In this document: piece after piece, positions 42,709 through 51,700 of the stretch
How the letters are laid out: every line of letters begins with the position of its first letter
Numbering within the stretch: position 1 is the stretch's first letter
Assembly: GCA_910574935.1 (NCBI GenBank)
Contig: CAJTCU010000006.1
Span: 62,001-126,000 of the forward strand
DNA: 64,000 nt
Direction: 5' to 3'
DNA from: Oscillospiraceae bacterium
Lineage (GTDB): Bacteria > Bacillota > Clostridia > Oscillospirales > Acutalibacteraceae
Made by a program: the position numbers and the translations under genes
The notes under the pieces: generated by a model
The model's database searches: none
Seen by the model: only the letters and a program-made list of their open reading frames with translations
What the model was told of the DNA's origin: nothing

Positions 42709-42954
42709 CTATTTCTTTTCCCGTTCCAGGCGGTCATTTTCCAGCAGCAAGTTCTCCTTTAAGCAGCAGACTTCCTCTATGGTGGCGCCAAAAACCTGGG
42801 CCAGCCGGTAGGCAAGCATCAGCGAGGGGCTGTACTGGCCCTTCTCAATAGAAATAATGGTTCGAGCAGACACATGCACCCGCTGGGCCAGCTGCTGCTG
42901 GGTTAACCCCCCAGCGGTGCGCAGCTCTTTTACACGGTTTTTGATCTTCCCCAC
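42709..42954 (-). CDS. XRE family transcriptional regulator (short)
   Basis: An 81-aa protein consisting almost entirely of one HTH_3 domain: IKNRVKELRTAGGLTQQQLA, then a QRVHVSARTIISIEKGQYSPSL recognition helix region, then LAYRLAQVFGATIEEVCCL. It is similar in type to the YozG-like short regulators. I list the GTG at 42954, although the RBS is almost in contact with it; ATC three codons later, at the family's usual start, is an alternative. Two palindromes overlap its promoter, which points to autoregulation. Confidence 0.85.
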   Translation of the reverse strand: MGKIKNRVKELRTAGGLTQQQLAQRVHVSARTIISIEKGQYSPSLMLAYRLAQVFGATIEEVCCLKENLLLENDRLEREKK

Positions 42955-42966
42955 CCCCTTTTATGT

Positions 42967-43023
42967 GAAGCTCGCTTCCTGTGAAGTTTACTTCATGTTA
43001 TCATATTTTCTGGGGTTTGTCAA
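42967..43023 (-). promoter_or_regulatory. Promoter with two operator palindromes for the XRE gene
   Basis: Minus-strand TTGACA (43018-43023), 17-bp spacer, TAACAT (42995-43000). Two palindromes lie directly downstream of the -10: GAAGTTTACTTC (42983-42994) and GAAGCTCGCTTC (42967-42978). They share GAAG-N4-CTTC, each preceded by TGT, in a 16-bp direct repeat. That spacing fits two dimers of a small XRE repressor. Confidence 0.7.
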
Positions 43024-43089
43024 GCGTTTTTTCCAACGCCTTTTTGAGAAGAGAAGGCCCCTGTGCCGCCGGGACCTATACCGTATTAC

Positions 43090-44220
43090 TCATTTATTTT
43101 GCGTCTCCTTTTGCCCCAGCATCAGTAAAAAGGCCCCGCACATCAACAGCACCGAAGCGCCCCCTGCCGCTGTTCCCGAGAATGCCCGCACCCCCTGGGT
43201 TCCGGCAGGAGCCCAGGCAGCCAAAGCCCCGTGGGGCAAAAAGGTCTGAAGCAGCAGGCAGCACCCTGCTGAAAGCAGGCCGTGCATCAACCGGAACAAA
43301 AAGTACTTCCAACGTTTTACCGGCAGTTGGGGGAAAAACGCGAACACCTGCATGTGCACGCAAAGCCCCCCAAACCCCAGCCCAAAGGCATAGACCGCCG
43401 GCCCCGCCCCCGCCTGGAGCGCGTCGCCCACGCCGCCGGTGACTTCCAGCCCAAAAGACAGCACGGCCCCCCACTGAAAGGGGCTTAACCCTCCCATACG
43501 GCTGAGCTGCCGCACCAAAAAGCCATAAACTCCGCTGCCGTGGAGCAGCGCGGTAAAACCGGAAAACAGCACTACACATGCACACATCAAAAGCACACTG
43601 CGGGCCCCTTCATTGACCGAGCGTATCAGTGCGCCTCCCCCCGGGGCCTCCTCCCGGAGAATCTCCTCCTCCGGCCGGGGGGCTTTCCACGCCGCCAGAA
43701 CCCCCAGCAGAATCCCCGTCAGCGTAACCGAGACAAACAGCAGCAGCCCCAGCCGCCCACTGCCCAGCATCCCCCAACCCAAAAAGGTGATAACAAAGGC
43801 CACCCCGGGGTTTACACAGAATAACAGCATACGTCCGGCCTGCTCCTGGGTGATGCGGCCCTGCTCCAGCAAAAGAGAGATCCCCCGGGCCCCGGCAGGG
43901 TATCCCCCCAGAAAGCTCATAAGCACTGGTGCGGCACAGTGGCCGGGCAGGCGGAACAACTTCCGGGTAAGCCCCCCCAGAGGACCACCCAGGGCAGCGG
44001 CGGCCGGGGAGATCACCGCAAAGCTGGAGAGCACCATAAAGGGGAACAACGAGGGGGTCAATACCGTTAAGCATTGACTGATACTGGCCGCCACGCTTTG
44101 GCGTACCTGCTGGGGGTAGCGCAACAGAGCCAGAAGGACCGTTAAAAAACCCAGGGCGCACAGCCCCGCCCGAAAGCCGGGCAGGGCTGGCAGATATTTC
44201 CGGCGTTCCAAAAGAACCAC
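43090..44220 (-). CDS. ylbJ: Sporulation integral membrane protein YlbJ
   Basis: A 376-aa polytopic protein with about eight hydrophobic helices in the nucleoside-recognition (Gate) fold. VLTPSLFPFMVLSSF and the MSFLGGYPAGARGISLLLEQGRITQEQA segment, followed by CVNPGVAFVITFLGWGMLGS, are characteristic of YlbJ. B. subtilis YlbJ is made in the mother cell under sigma-E and is needed for heat-resistant spores. The start is GTG at 44220 with AAAGG close upstream. It is a single gene, divergent from yqfC across the 166-bp inverted-repeat element. Confidence 0.88.
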   Translation of the reverse strand: MVLLERRKYLPALPGFRAGLCALGFLTVLLALLRYPQQVRQSVAASISQCLTVLTPSLFPFMVLSSFAVISPAAAALGGPLGGLTRKLFRLPGHCAAPVLMSFLGGYPAGARGISLLLEQGRITQEQAGRMLLFCVNPGVAFVITFLGWGMLGSGRLGLLLFVSVTLTGILLGVLAAWKAPRPEEEILREEAPGGGALIRSVNEGARSVLLMCACVVLFSGFTALLHGSGVYGFLVRQLSRMGGLSPFQWGAVLSFGLEVTGGVGDALQAGAGPAVYAFGLGFGGLCVHMQVFAFFPQLPVKRWKYFLFRLMHGLLSAGCCLLLQTFLPHGALAAWAPAGTQGVRAFSGTAAGGASVLLMCGAFLLMLGQKETQNK

Positions 44221-44304
44221 GACCTTTCGCCATAATAATGCCAGTATATGAGCCCTGGAGGTGATACATTCTGGGGACCGCGCATATTCATTTCACAGGG
44301 CGGC

Positions 44305-44470
44305 CAGGGCTTGTTGAAACAGAGAGAAACTGACGAATTTTTGCCCAAAAGGGGGCCATTGCAAGGAAAAAGCCGCAAGGCAATCTTCCGATTGGCGAGG
44401 ATGTTTGACGCGGAAAAGGGCCGCTTCTGGGCATAAAGACGGCGTTTTCTCTCTGTTTCAACAAGCCCTG
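44305..44470. mobile_element. 166-bp element with perfect 25-bp terminal inverted repeats
   Basis: The 25 bases at 44305-44329 (starting CAGGGCTTGTTGAAACAG) are exactly inverted at 44446-44470 (ending CTGTTTCAACAAGCCCTG). The 116-bp centre contains no gene. This is the layout of a non-autonomous MITE, or of a very stable hairpin. The sequence AGGGCTTGTTTGAAG near 18470 resembles one end. The element occupies most of the ylbJ-yqfC intergenic region, so the yqfC promoter must lie in it or just around it. Confidence 0.75.
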
Positions 44471-44497
44471 GGCTATCAGTTTTTAAGGAGGCGCACT

Positions 44498-44722
44498 ATG
44501 GAGCTGAAGTCAAAATGCGGGGCCGTACTCTCTATCACAGGCAACCACAGCGCCGTGGTGGATGGCTGCGATGGGGTGATGGACTATGACGAAGAAAAGG
44601 TCATCCTGCGCACCGGACGGCTCACGATACACATTACCGGCCGCCAGCTGCGGCTGCGGCGGCTGACCGAAAACTCGGCCATGATTACAGGCATGATCGA
44701 CCGAGTGGAATACAGCTATTAG
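44498..44722 (+). CDS. yqfC: Sporulation protein YqfC (YabP family)
   Basis: A 74-aa YabP/YqfC family protein (GAVLSITGNHSAVVDGCDGV, then VILRTGRLTIHITGRQLRL). In Bacilli yqfC is under sigma-E and precedes yqfD, as here. AAGGAGG lies before the ATG. It is somewhat shorter than B. subtilis YqfC (93 aa) but covers the core. The next gene follows by 10 bp. Confidence 0.9.
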   Translation: MELKSKCGAVLSITGNHSAVVDGCDGVMDYDEEKVILRTGRLTIHITGRQLRLRRLTENSAMITGMIDRVEYSY

Positions 44723-44732
44723 GGAGGCGGTC

Positions 44733-45935
44733 ATGGTGTTAGAGAGAATCTTTCACCTGCTTTCGGGTTATGTCGAGTTTCAGGTACGGGGGGACGGGGC
44801 GCGCTTTTTCTCCATCGCGGCCAAAAGGGGCTTCGGCTTTTGGGGGTTCCGCCGGGCGGATGGCAAAGCCGTGGCTCGGGTAAAGCCCAGCGCGTACAAA
44901 AAAATACGGCCGGTCTGCCGGCGCTGCCAGGTAAGCACCCGCGTTCTTCGCCGGCGGGGGCTCCCCTTTCATCTGCGGCGGCTGGGGCGTCGGAAAGGGC
45001 TGCTGGCAGGAGCCTTAGCCGGCGCAGCTTTATACTGGTTTTTGTCCGGGTTCATCTGGGGAGTAAGCGTTAGCGGCCAAGAATTTGTCACGCCGCGAGA
45101 GATTCTGGACGCGGCCCAAGCCCAAGGAGTCTTTGTGGGCGCCAGCCGGGAGTCCTTTTCCCCCAAAAACGCGGGCAGCGGAATCATTGCCCAGGTGCCC
45201 AAGCTCAGCTGGGCTGCTGTGAACACCGATGGCTGTTTTGTGGAAATTGCCGTAAAGGAGGGTACCGCAAAGCCCCAGGTGGAGGACGCCGGGGAATTTT
45301 CCAACATTGTAGCCTCCCGGGAAGGACAGATTGTGGCAGTAGAGGCCCAGGAAGGACGTCCTGAGGTAAAGCCCGGGGATATTGTGACCAAGGGGCAGCT
45401 GCTGATTGCGGGATTATATCAGGAGGTCCCAGACCCCTATGGTCCCCAGCCGGAAAAACTTTACCAGCGGGCGGGTCCCGCCCGGGGCCGAGTGGTGGCA
45501 GAGACCTACCGGGAATTTACCGTACAGGTCGGGGCCACCACCACCCAGGAGATAGAGGGGCCGCGCCAGCAGCGGTACTGGCTGGAGCTATTTGGCCTGC
45601 GGATTCCTCTGGGGATCTGGAGTACTCCAGCGGGTAAAACCCGGTCTTATACAGAAGTGACCCGCGCCCAGGCTTTGGACGTGGAACTGCCCCTGGCCTT
45701 TGAGCGGCAGGTGGTTATCTCATTAACAGAAGAACAGCGGGCCTTGACAAAAAAGGAGCAGCAGGCCGCGGCACTGCAAAAGCTGCGGGCGGCCCAAAAG
45801 GCCGCTTTGCCAAAAGGCAGCAGCGTGGTGGAGGAAACGTTGGAATATCGTTGGACTGGGGACATGTGCCTGCTAAGCGCCCGGTGCCGCTGTCGGGAGG
45901 AGATTGGGGAGCTTCGGGTAATTTCGGTTAAATAA
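44733..45935 (+). CDS. yqfD: Sporulation protein YqfD
   Basis: A 400-aa YqfD. The N-terminal ~85 residues are cytoplasmic with an RPVCRRCQV cysteine pair; one TM helix spans ~90-112 (LAGALAGAALYWFLSGFIWG). The rest is extracytoplasmic and contains GSGIIAQVPKLSWAAVNTDG, then GTAKPQ, and a KPGDIVTKGQLLIAGLYQE barrel-like segment. YqfD acts in the engulfed forespore/mother-cell interface in Bacilli and is required for normal engulfment. The gene order yqfC-yqfD-phoH-ybeY is the conserved Firmicute arrangement. Confidence 0.93.
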   Translation: MVLERIFHLLSGYVEFQVRGDGARFFSIAAKRGFGFWGFRRADGKAVARVKPSAYKKIRPVCRRCQVSTRVLRRRGLPFHLRRLGRRKGLLAGALAGAALYWFLSGFIWGVSVSGQEFVTPREILDAAQAQGVFVGASRESFSPKNAGSGIIAQVPKLSWAAVNTDGCFVEIAVKEGTAKPQVEDAGEFSNIVASREGQIVAVEAQEGRPEVKPGDIVTKGQLLIAGLYQEVPDPYGPQPEKLYQRAGPARGRVVAETYREFTVQVGATTTQEIEGPRQQRYWLELFGLRIPLGIWSTPAGKTRSYTEVTRAQALDVELPLAFERQVVISLTEEQRALTKKEQQAAALQKLRAAQKAALPKGSSVVEETLEYRWTGDMCLLSARCRCREEIGELRVISVK

Positions 45936-45982
45936 CCCAACGAATCCCAAAAAAATTTGGCAATATTTCATATGTTTTGGGC

Positions 45983-46012
45983 TTGAATCTAACGGGTAAT
46001 ATATGGTATAAT
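45983..46012 (+). promoter_or_regulatory. Promoter upstream of phoH
   Basis: TTGAAT (45983-45988), 18-bp spacer, consensus TATAAT (46007-46012). A second TATAAT lies near 46095 without a clear -35. The ~200-nt leader between contains the direct repeat GGTATTACAA (46030 and 46058) and a GACTGGTATCAGTC hairpin. Confidence 0.65.
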
Positions 46013-46214
46013 TTGACTGGTATCAGTCCGGTATTACAAGATGCCGTTCCCCTTTTGGGTATTACAATTCGGAATCTTGCAAAGCGCCGGGGCTATAATA
46101 AAGATTGACTGGGTACAATAGCAGCGGAACGCCCCCTGTTGCCCACGCAAATCCCCTTTGTAAAACTTAGAAAAACAAACTATCCTGTGGTAATATGAAT
46201 TTTTAGGAGATACT

Positions 46215-47192
46215 TTGGAAGTAAAAATCAGTGTTGACAGAATGGAACAGGCCGCCGAGCTTTTCGGCAATTTTGACAGCAACATCCGCCTAATTGAGCA
46301 AGAATACGGCGTTAGTATGGTCTTTCGGGACTCTCAGCTAAAGATTTCCGGCGAGGACCCCGAAGGGGTGGACCGGGCCGCCCGGGCAGTGCGCAGCCTT
46401 ATCACTCTCATTGGCGGAGGAGAGGCCCTTAGCGAACAAAATGTGCGTTACTGCATCCGCATGGTGGCGGAGGACAGTGAACAAAAGGTGGCCAAGCTGG
46501 CCGGGGACTGCATTTGCGTTACCAGCAAAGGCAAGCCTATTAAGCCAAAAACCGTGGGCCAACGTACCTATTGTGACAATATTAAAGAGAACACTGTCAC
46601 CATCGGGGTGGGGCCTGCCGGTACCGGCAAAACCTACCTGGCGGTAGCTATGGCTGTTACAGCCTTTCGGGCCCAGCAGGTGAACCGCATTATCCTAACC
46701 CGTCCGGCCGTGGAGGCAGGAGAAAAGCTGGGGTTTCTTCCTGGTGATTTGCAGCAAAAGGTGGATCCCTACCTGCGGCCCCTGTACGATGCCCTATTCG
46801 ACATGCTGGGGGCCGAAACCTACCAGCGCTATGTAGAGCGGGGAAATATTGAGGTGGCTCCCCTGGCCTATATGCGTGGCCGCACGTTAGACGACAGCTT
46901 TATCATTTTGGATGAGGCCCAGAACACCACGGGTGAACAGATGAAAATGTTCCTTACCCGGCTGGGCTTTAACTCTAAAATGGTTATTACTGGTGATGTG
47001 ACCCAGATAGACCTGCCTGACGGCAAGCGCAGCGGCCTGAAAGAGGCAGTGCGAGTGCTGCGGGGCGTGGATGATATTGCCATTTTCCGTTTTACGGAGA
47101 AAGACGTAGTACGCCACAAACTGGTGCAGGACATCATCCGGGCTTACGAGCGGGCCAGCCGGGCAGGCGACCGGCGCTCCGCTTCTGTATAA
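46215..47192 (+). CDS. phoH: PhoH family ATPase (PhoH/YlaK)
   Basis: A 325-aa PhoH-like protein starting with TTG at 46215, after TAGGAGA. Residues ~1-100 form a KH-like N-terminal part (EVKISVDRMEQAAELFGNFD, then LKISGEDPEGVDRAARAVRSL). Residues ~110-320 are the P-loop NTPase: Walker A GPAGTGKT (133-140), RPAVEAGEKLGFLPGD, and Walker B FIILDEAQN. It is a predicted RNA-associated ATPase/helicase that commonly neighbours YbeY, an rRNA-processing endonuclease. The gap to ybeY (242 bp) holds no gene I can support. Confidence 0.95.
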   Translation: MEVKISVDRMEQAAELFGNFDSNIRLIEQEYGVSMVFRDSQLKISGEDPEGVDRAARAVRSLITLIGGGEALSEQNVRYCIRMVAEDSEQKVAKLAGDCICVTSKGKPIKPKTVGQRTYCDNIKENTVTIGVGPAGTGKTYLAVAMAVTAFRAQQVNRIILTRPAVEAGEKLGFLPGDLQQKVDPYLRPLYDALFDMLGAETYQRYVERGNIEVAPLAYMRGRTLDDSFIILDEAQNTTGEQMKMFLTRLGFNSKMVITGDVTQIDLPDGKRSGLKEAVRVLRGVDDIAIFRFTEKDVVRHKLVQDIIRAYERASRAGDRRSASV

Positions 47193-47434
47193 GATAAGAA
47201 ACTTGTAAGCATAGCCCAAAGGGCTTAACTGGTTGCGTTTTTTGTGGGACAGAGCGGCTTTTTAAGAAATATTTCATGTGTTTTCAGAAAATCCCATGTG
47301 GACCGACGGAAAAAGGCCTGGCCAGAGACGGCCTTTGACGCTAATAAATACAAGTTTTCAGTCAAAGCAACGCAGGACTTGCACAGCGCGGTTCCGGCTG
47401 CGGTGGGCATTCCAGAAAGGAACGGTCTTGAATT

Positions 47435-47935
47435 ATGGAGAAAATCAGAGTCATCATTTCAAACCGGCAGAAACAAGTGAGGATTCCCACCGGTGTGCGA
47501 ATGTTGATTCGCCGCTGCTGCCACGCGGTGCTCCAGCTGGAGGACTTTCCCGATTCTGCGGAGATCAGTGTAAGCTTTGTGGACAACGACCAGATTCGAG
47601 AGATGAACCGCCAGTATCGGGACAAGGATTCCGTCACCGATGTGCTAAGCTTCCCCATGGGGGAAAACGGGCGCTATGACGTGAACCACGAGACCGGGGC
47701 CAAAATTTTGGGCGACATTGTCATTTCTGTGCCCAAGGCAGTGGAGCAGGCCAGAACCTATGGCCACTCTTTAGAGCGGGAGATTGGCTTCCTTACCGCT
47801 CATTCGGTTTTGCATCTTTTGGGGTACGACCACGAGGACGGCGGCCTGGCCCGGGTGCGAATGCGGGAAAAGGAAGAACGGGTTATGCGGGAGCTAGGTT
47901 TACCCGCCAGCAGCAGCTATGCCCCCGAGGAATAG
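47435..47935 (+). CDS. ybeY: Endoribonuclease YbeY (rRNA maturation factor)
   Basis: A 166-aa YbeY with the metal-binding motif H123-x3-H127-x5-H133 (AHSVLHLLGYDHE), which holds zinc in this single-strand RNase for 16S rRNA 3'-end maturation and ribosome quality control. VTDVLSFPM is also conserved. The RBS (GAAAGGAACGG) is slightly far from the ATG. Its 3' end overlaps the dgkA start by 17 bp. Confidence 0.95.
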   Translation: MEKIRVIISNRQKQVRIPTGVRMLIRRCCHAVLQLEDFPDSAEISVSFVDNDQIREMNRQYRDKDSVTDVLSFPMGENGRYDVNHETGAKILGDIVISVPKAVEQARTYGHSLEREIGFLTAHSVLHLLGYDHEDGGLARVRMREKEERVMRELGLPASSSYAPEE

Positions 47936-48395
47936 TAAGCGGCGCACTCTGCTGCACAGCTTTCGGGACGCTTTCCGGGGGATATGGCATTGCCTACAAT
48001 CAGAACGGAACATGCGCATACACATGGTTGCCTGCGGATATGTCCTGTTTTTCTCTTTAAAAACCGGCGTCAGCCGGGGTGAGCTGGCCTGTTTGCTGGT
48101 GGCCATGGGCGTAGTGACCTGCGCTGAGACTATGAACACCTCTATTGAAAAGCTCTGCGACTTTGCCCAAAAGCGCCATAGCCGGATGATTGGCAACATA
48201 AAAGACTTAGCGGCAGGGGCCGTGTTGCTTAGCGCCGTTTTTGCGGCATTGGCGGGCGGGGTAGTTTTGTTGCGCCCAGCCTTTTGGGCTGTGTGGGAAG
48301 AGATTCTAATGCAGCCCAAAAAGCTGGCGGTTTTTATCCTTAGCCTGGCGGCCAGCATGGCGCTGGTATTTGCTGTGCCCCTAAAGCGGGAATAA
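47919..48395 (+). CDS. dgkA: Diacylglycerol/undecaprenol kinase DgkA family
   Basis: A 158-aa membrane kinase with three core TM helices (ACGYVLFFSLKTGVS, LLVAMGVVTCAETMNTSIEKL, LAAGAVLLSAVFAALAGGVVL) plus a fourth C-terminal one. The catalytic segment E-x-N-T-S-I-E in AETMNTSIEKLCDFA and the LAAGAV block define the family. Gram-positive members phosphorylate undecaprenol. The start overlaps ybeY, so translation is coupled. A C-terminal extension (residues ~125-155, QPKKLAVFILSLAASMALVF) goes beyond the B. subtilis protein. Confidence 0.93.
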   Translation: MPPRNSKRRTLLHSFRDAFRGIWHCLQSERNMRIHMVACGYVLFFSLKTGVSRGELACLLVAMGVVTCAETMNTSIEKLCDFAQKRHSRMIGNIKDLAAGAVLLSAVFAALAGGVVLLRPAFWAVWEEILMQPKKLAVFILSLAASMALVFAVPLKRE

Positions 48396-48462
48396 GCCCG
48401 GAACAGTTTATCCAAAAAAGACGCGGAAGCTCCCAGGGCATGGATCCCTGCAAAACAATAAA

Positions 48463-48499
48463 GAAAAGCGGTATGGTTTTTCGCCATACCGCTTTTTTT
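48463..48499 (+). terminator. Terminator after dgkA
   Basis: Perfect 10-bp stem AGCGGTATGG/CCATACCGCT (48467-48476/48484-48493) with a T-run to 48499. The left end of the 180-bp element begins inside the T-run. Confidence 0.92.
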
Positions 48500-48677
48500 A
48501 AGGCAATACCGCACAATTCTAAGTACCGTATTGGGCAGTCAGATTTTTCTTCAGAGGGTACAGATTGAGCGCCGTCCATCTCACCATTGACCAGCGAAAG
48601 CTGTGCTCTACGACGGAAAATGTGCAAGCAAGACGGTGCTTAAGGTGCCACCCGCGAATGGTGCGGGGTTGCCTTAA
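48498..48677. mobile_element. 180-bp MITE-like element, copy 2
   Basis: Exactly 180 bp, as is copy 1 at 41603-41782. Ends are TTAAGGCAATACCGCAC and, on the right, GTGCGGGGTTGCCTTAA, inverted repeats with two mismatches. Both copies lie immediately after a rho-independent terminator. The minus-strand frame within reads AQLSLVNGEMDGAQSVPSEE and continues SDCPIRYLELCGIAL; differences from copy 1 are mostly conservative (I/M, D/E, F/L). From 48678 to 48796 I see nothing else. Confidence 0.85.
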
Positions 48678-48796
48678 ATCTAGGCTGGTCTCCCTAAGTA
48701 GGGGCATGGGTGAGTCTCGCTTGCCCACCTGGTCGGTTCACACTGCCTACCCTGCCCCCTACGCCCCACTTGCTTCTAACTTTCCCATAAAGGCAT

Positions 48797-51700
48797 TTAC
48801 GAAATTCGTTCCACGCCAAAGCGGGTCTTTTCGCCGTTAACATCCCACTCCGCCGTATACCCGGCCAGCTGGCCATACTGGCAGCTCTCGCCCAGCACGT
48901 CGGCCAAAATCTCCTCTTGGTTCTTTTGCAGCACCGCCTCTACCTTGGCGCTGCCCTGGTGGTACAATCGGATATGGTCCGTCACCTTAAAGCCCGCGTC
49001 CTTACGCATGGACTGCACCTTGCTGACAATCTCCCGTACAAAGCCCTCTTCAATGAGCTCCTCCGTCAGGGCTGTGTCCAGCACCACGGTGAGGCCCCGA
49101 TCTGAGACCGAGGTGTAGCCCTCCTTCTGGGTGGTTTCAATCAGCAGCTCTTCCTCCGTCAGGCTAATTTCCCCGTCAGGCAGGGCCAGCTTCAGGGCGC
49201 CCTCCTGGTCCAGCTGTTTTTTGGCAGCAGCGCCGTCCAGCTCCTGCAAAGCCTGGCGGATGGCCCCGATGCGCTTGCCGTACTTTTGGCCCAGGATCTT
49301 CAGCTGGGGCTTAAAGCTGTAGGCGGTGAACTCCGACATATCGCGAAGGAACACGATTTCCTTCACGTTCAGCTCCTGCTTGATGATATCCTGATACAGC
49401 CCGCCCAGGCCCGGATCCGCGTCTGTGCACAGCCGGCACAGCGGCTGGCGGTTTTTAATGTTGGCCTGGTTCCGAGCCGCCCGGCCCAGGGCCACTACCC
49501 GCAGCACCTCGTCCATATCCGCTTCCAGTTTGGGGTCAATGCGGGCCGGGTCACACACCGGGAAGCCGCACAGGTGCACGCTTTCCGGGGCGGCGGGGTC
49601 CAGAGAGCACACCAGGTTGCGGTAGATCTCCTCGCTCATAAAGGGGGCCATCGGGGCCAGCAGCTTGGCGGTGTCCACCAGCACGGTATACAGGGTCATA
49701 TAGGCGGCGGTCTTGTCCGCGGCCTCCCCCTGCACCCAAAAGCGCTCCCGGCTGCGGCGCACGTACCAGTTGGAAAGCTCATCCACAAAATCTTGCAGAA
49801 CACGGGCGGTTTCTGGCACATGATATTGGGTTAGCTGCTGGTCCACCGCCTTTATGGTGCTGTTCAGCCGGGAGAGCAGCCAGCGGTCCATTACGGTCAG
49901 AGCGCAGTCCTCTAGTTTATACTGGGCAGCGTCAAAATTGTCGATGTTGGCGTACAGCACAAAAAAGGCGTAGGTATTCCACAGGGTAGAGAAGAACTTC
50001 TTCTGCACCTCTACCACGCCCTTCTCCGAAAAGCGCTTGGGCAGCCAGGGGGCGCAGGTGGTATAGAAGAACCACCGCAACGAGTCGGAGCCGAACCTCT
50101 CAAGGGCCTCCATGGGGTCCACGGCGTTGCCCTTGCTCTTGCTCATCTTCTTGCCATCCGCGTCCTGAACCAGGCCCATCACCAGCACGTTCTTGTAGGG
50201 GGCCCTGTCAAAGAGCAAGGTAGAAATGGCCAGCAGGCTGTAGAACCACCCCCGGGTCTGGTCCACCGCCTCGCTGATAAAGTCCGCGGGGAACTGGCTC
50301 TCAAACAGCTCCTGGTTCTCAAAGGGGTAGTGGTGCTGGGCAAAGGGCATGGCCCCGCTGTCGAACCAGCAGTCGATGACCTCAGGCACCCGGCGCATCT
50401 GTTTGCCGCAGTGGGGGCAGGTGATGGTCACCTCATCCACATAGGGCCTGTGCAGTTCAATGTCCTCTGGGCAGTTAGGGGACATCTCCCGTAGCTCGGC
50501 TATGCTGCCAATGGCGTGGCGGTGGCCGCACTCGCACTCCCAGATGTTCAGGGGTGTGCCCCAGTACCGGTTGCGGCTGACAGCCCAGTCCTGCAAATTC
50601 TCCAGCCAGTCGCCAAAACGGCCCTTGCCGATGCTCTCGGGCAGCCAATTGACTGTATTATTGTTGGCAATGAGCTGGTCCTTGACCTTGGTGACCTCGA
50701 TATACCAGCTCTCTCGGGCGTAGTAAATCAGCGGGGTGTCGCAGCGCCAGCAGAAGGGATAGCTGTGCTCGAACCTGGGCGCGGAGAACAGAAGGCCCCG
50801 GGCCTCCAAATCTACCAGAATTTCCTTGTCCGCATCCTTGCAGAACACCCCCGGCCACTTGGTCTCGGCGGTCATCTCGCCTTTCTGGTCCACCAGCTGC
50901 ACCAGGGGCAGGCCGTACCTGCGGCCCACCTTTGCGTCGTCCTCGCCGAAAGCCGGGGCAATGTGCACAATGCCCGTGCCGTCGGTGAGGGTCACGTAGT
51001 CGTCGCAGACCACATACCAGCACTTCTCCTGGGGGCGGACAAAGTCAAACAGGGGCTCATACTCTTTATGCTCCAGGTCCGCGCCTTTGTAGTGTTCCAG
51101 CACGGTATAGGTCCCCTCCCCCAGCACCGTATCGCACAGGGCGGCGGCCAGGTAATAGGTCTCGGTCCTGTCCTCCTTGGTAAAGGCGGCCTTCACGTAG
51201 TCCTCTTTGGCGTTGACGCACAGGGCCACGTTGCTGGGCAGGGTCCAGGGGGTGGTGGTCCAGGCCAGGATGAAGGCGTCCTCCCCCTTGCAGCGGAACT
51301 TGGCAATGGCGGAGCGCTCTTTCACGTCCTTATAGCCTTGGGCCACCTCGTGGGAACTAAGCGGCGTGCCGCAGCGGGGGCAGTATGGCACAATTTTAAA
51401 TCCCTTATAGAGCAGGCCCTTTTCCCAAATCTGCTTAAGGGCCCACCACTCGGACTCGATATATTCATTATGATAGGTCACGTAAGGGTCCTCCATGTCG
51501 GCCCAAAAACCCACGGCCTTGGAAAATTCCTCCCACATGCCCTTGTACTTCCACACGCTCTCCTTGCACTTCTGGTTGAAGGGCGAGACGCCGTACTCTT
51601 CAATCTGCTCCTTGCCGCTGATTTTCAGCAGCTTTTCCACCTCCAGCTCCACCGGCAGGCCGTGGGTGTCCCAGCCGGCCTTGCGGGGGACGATCTGCCC

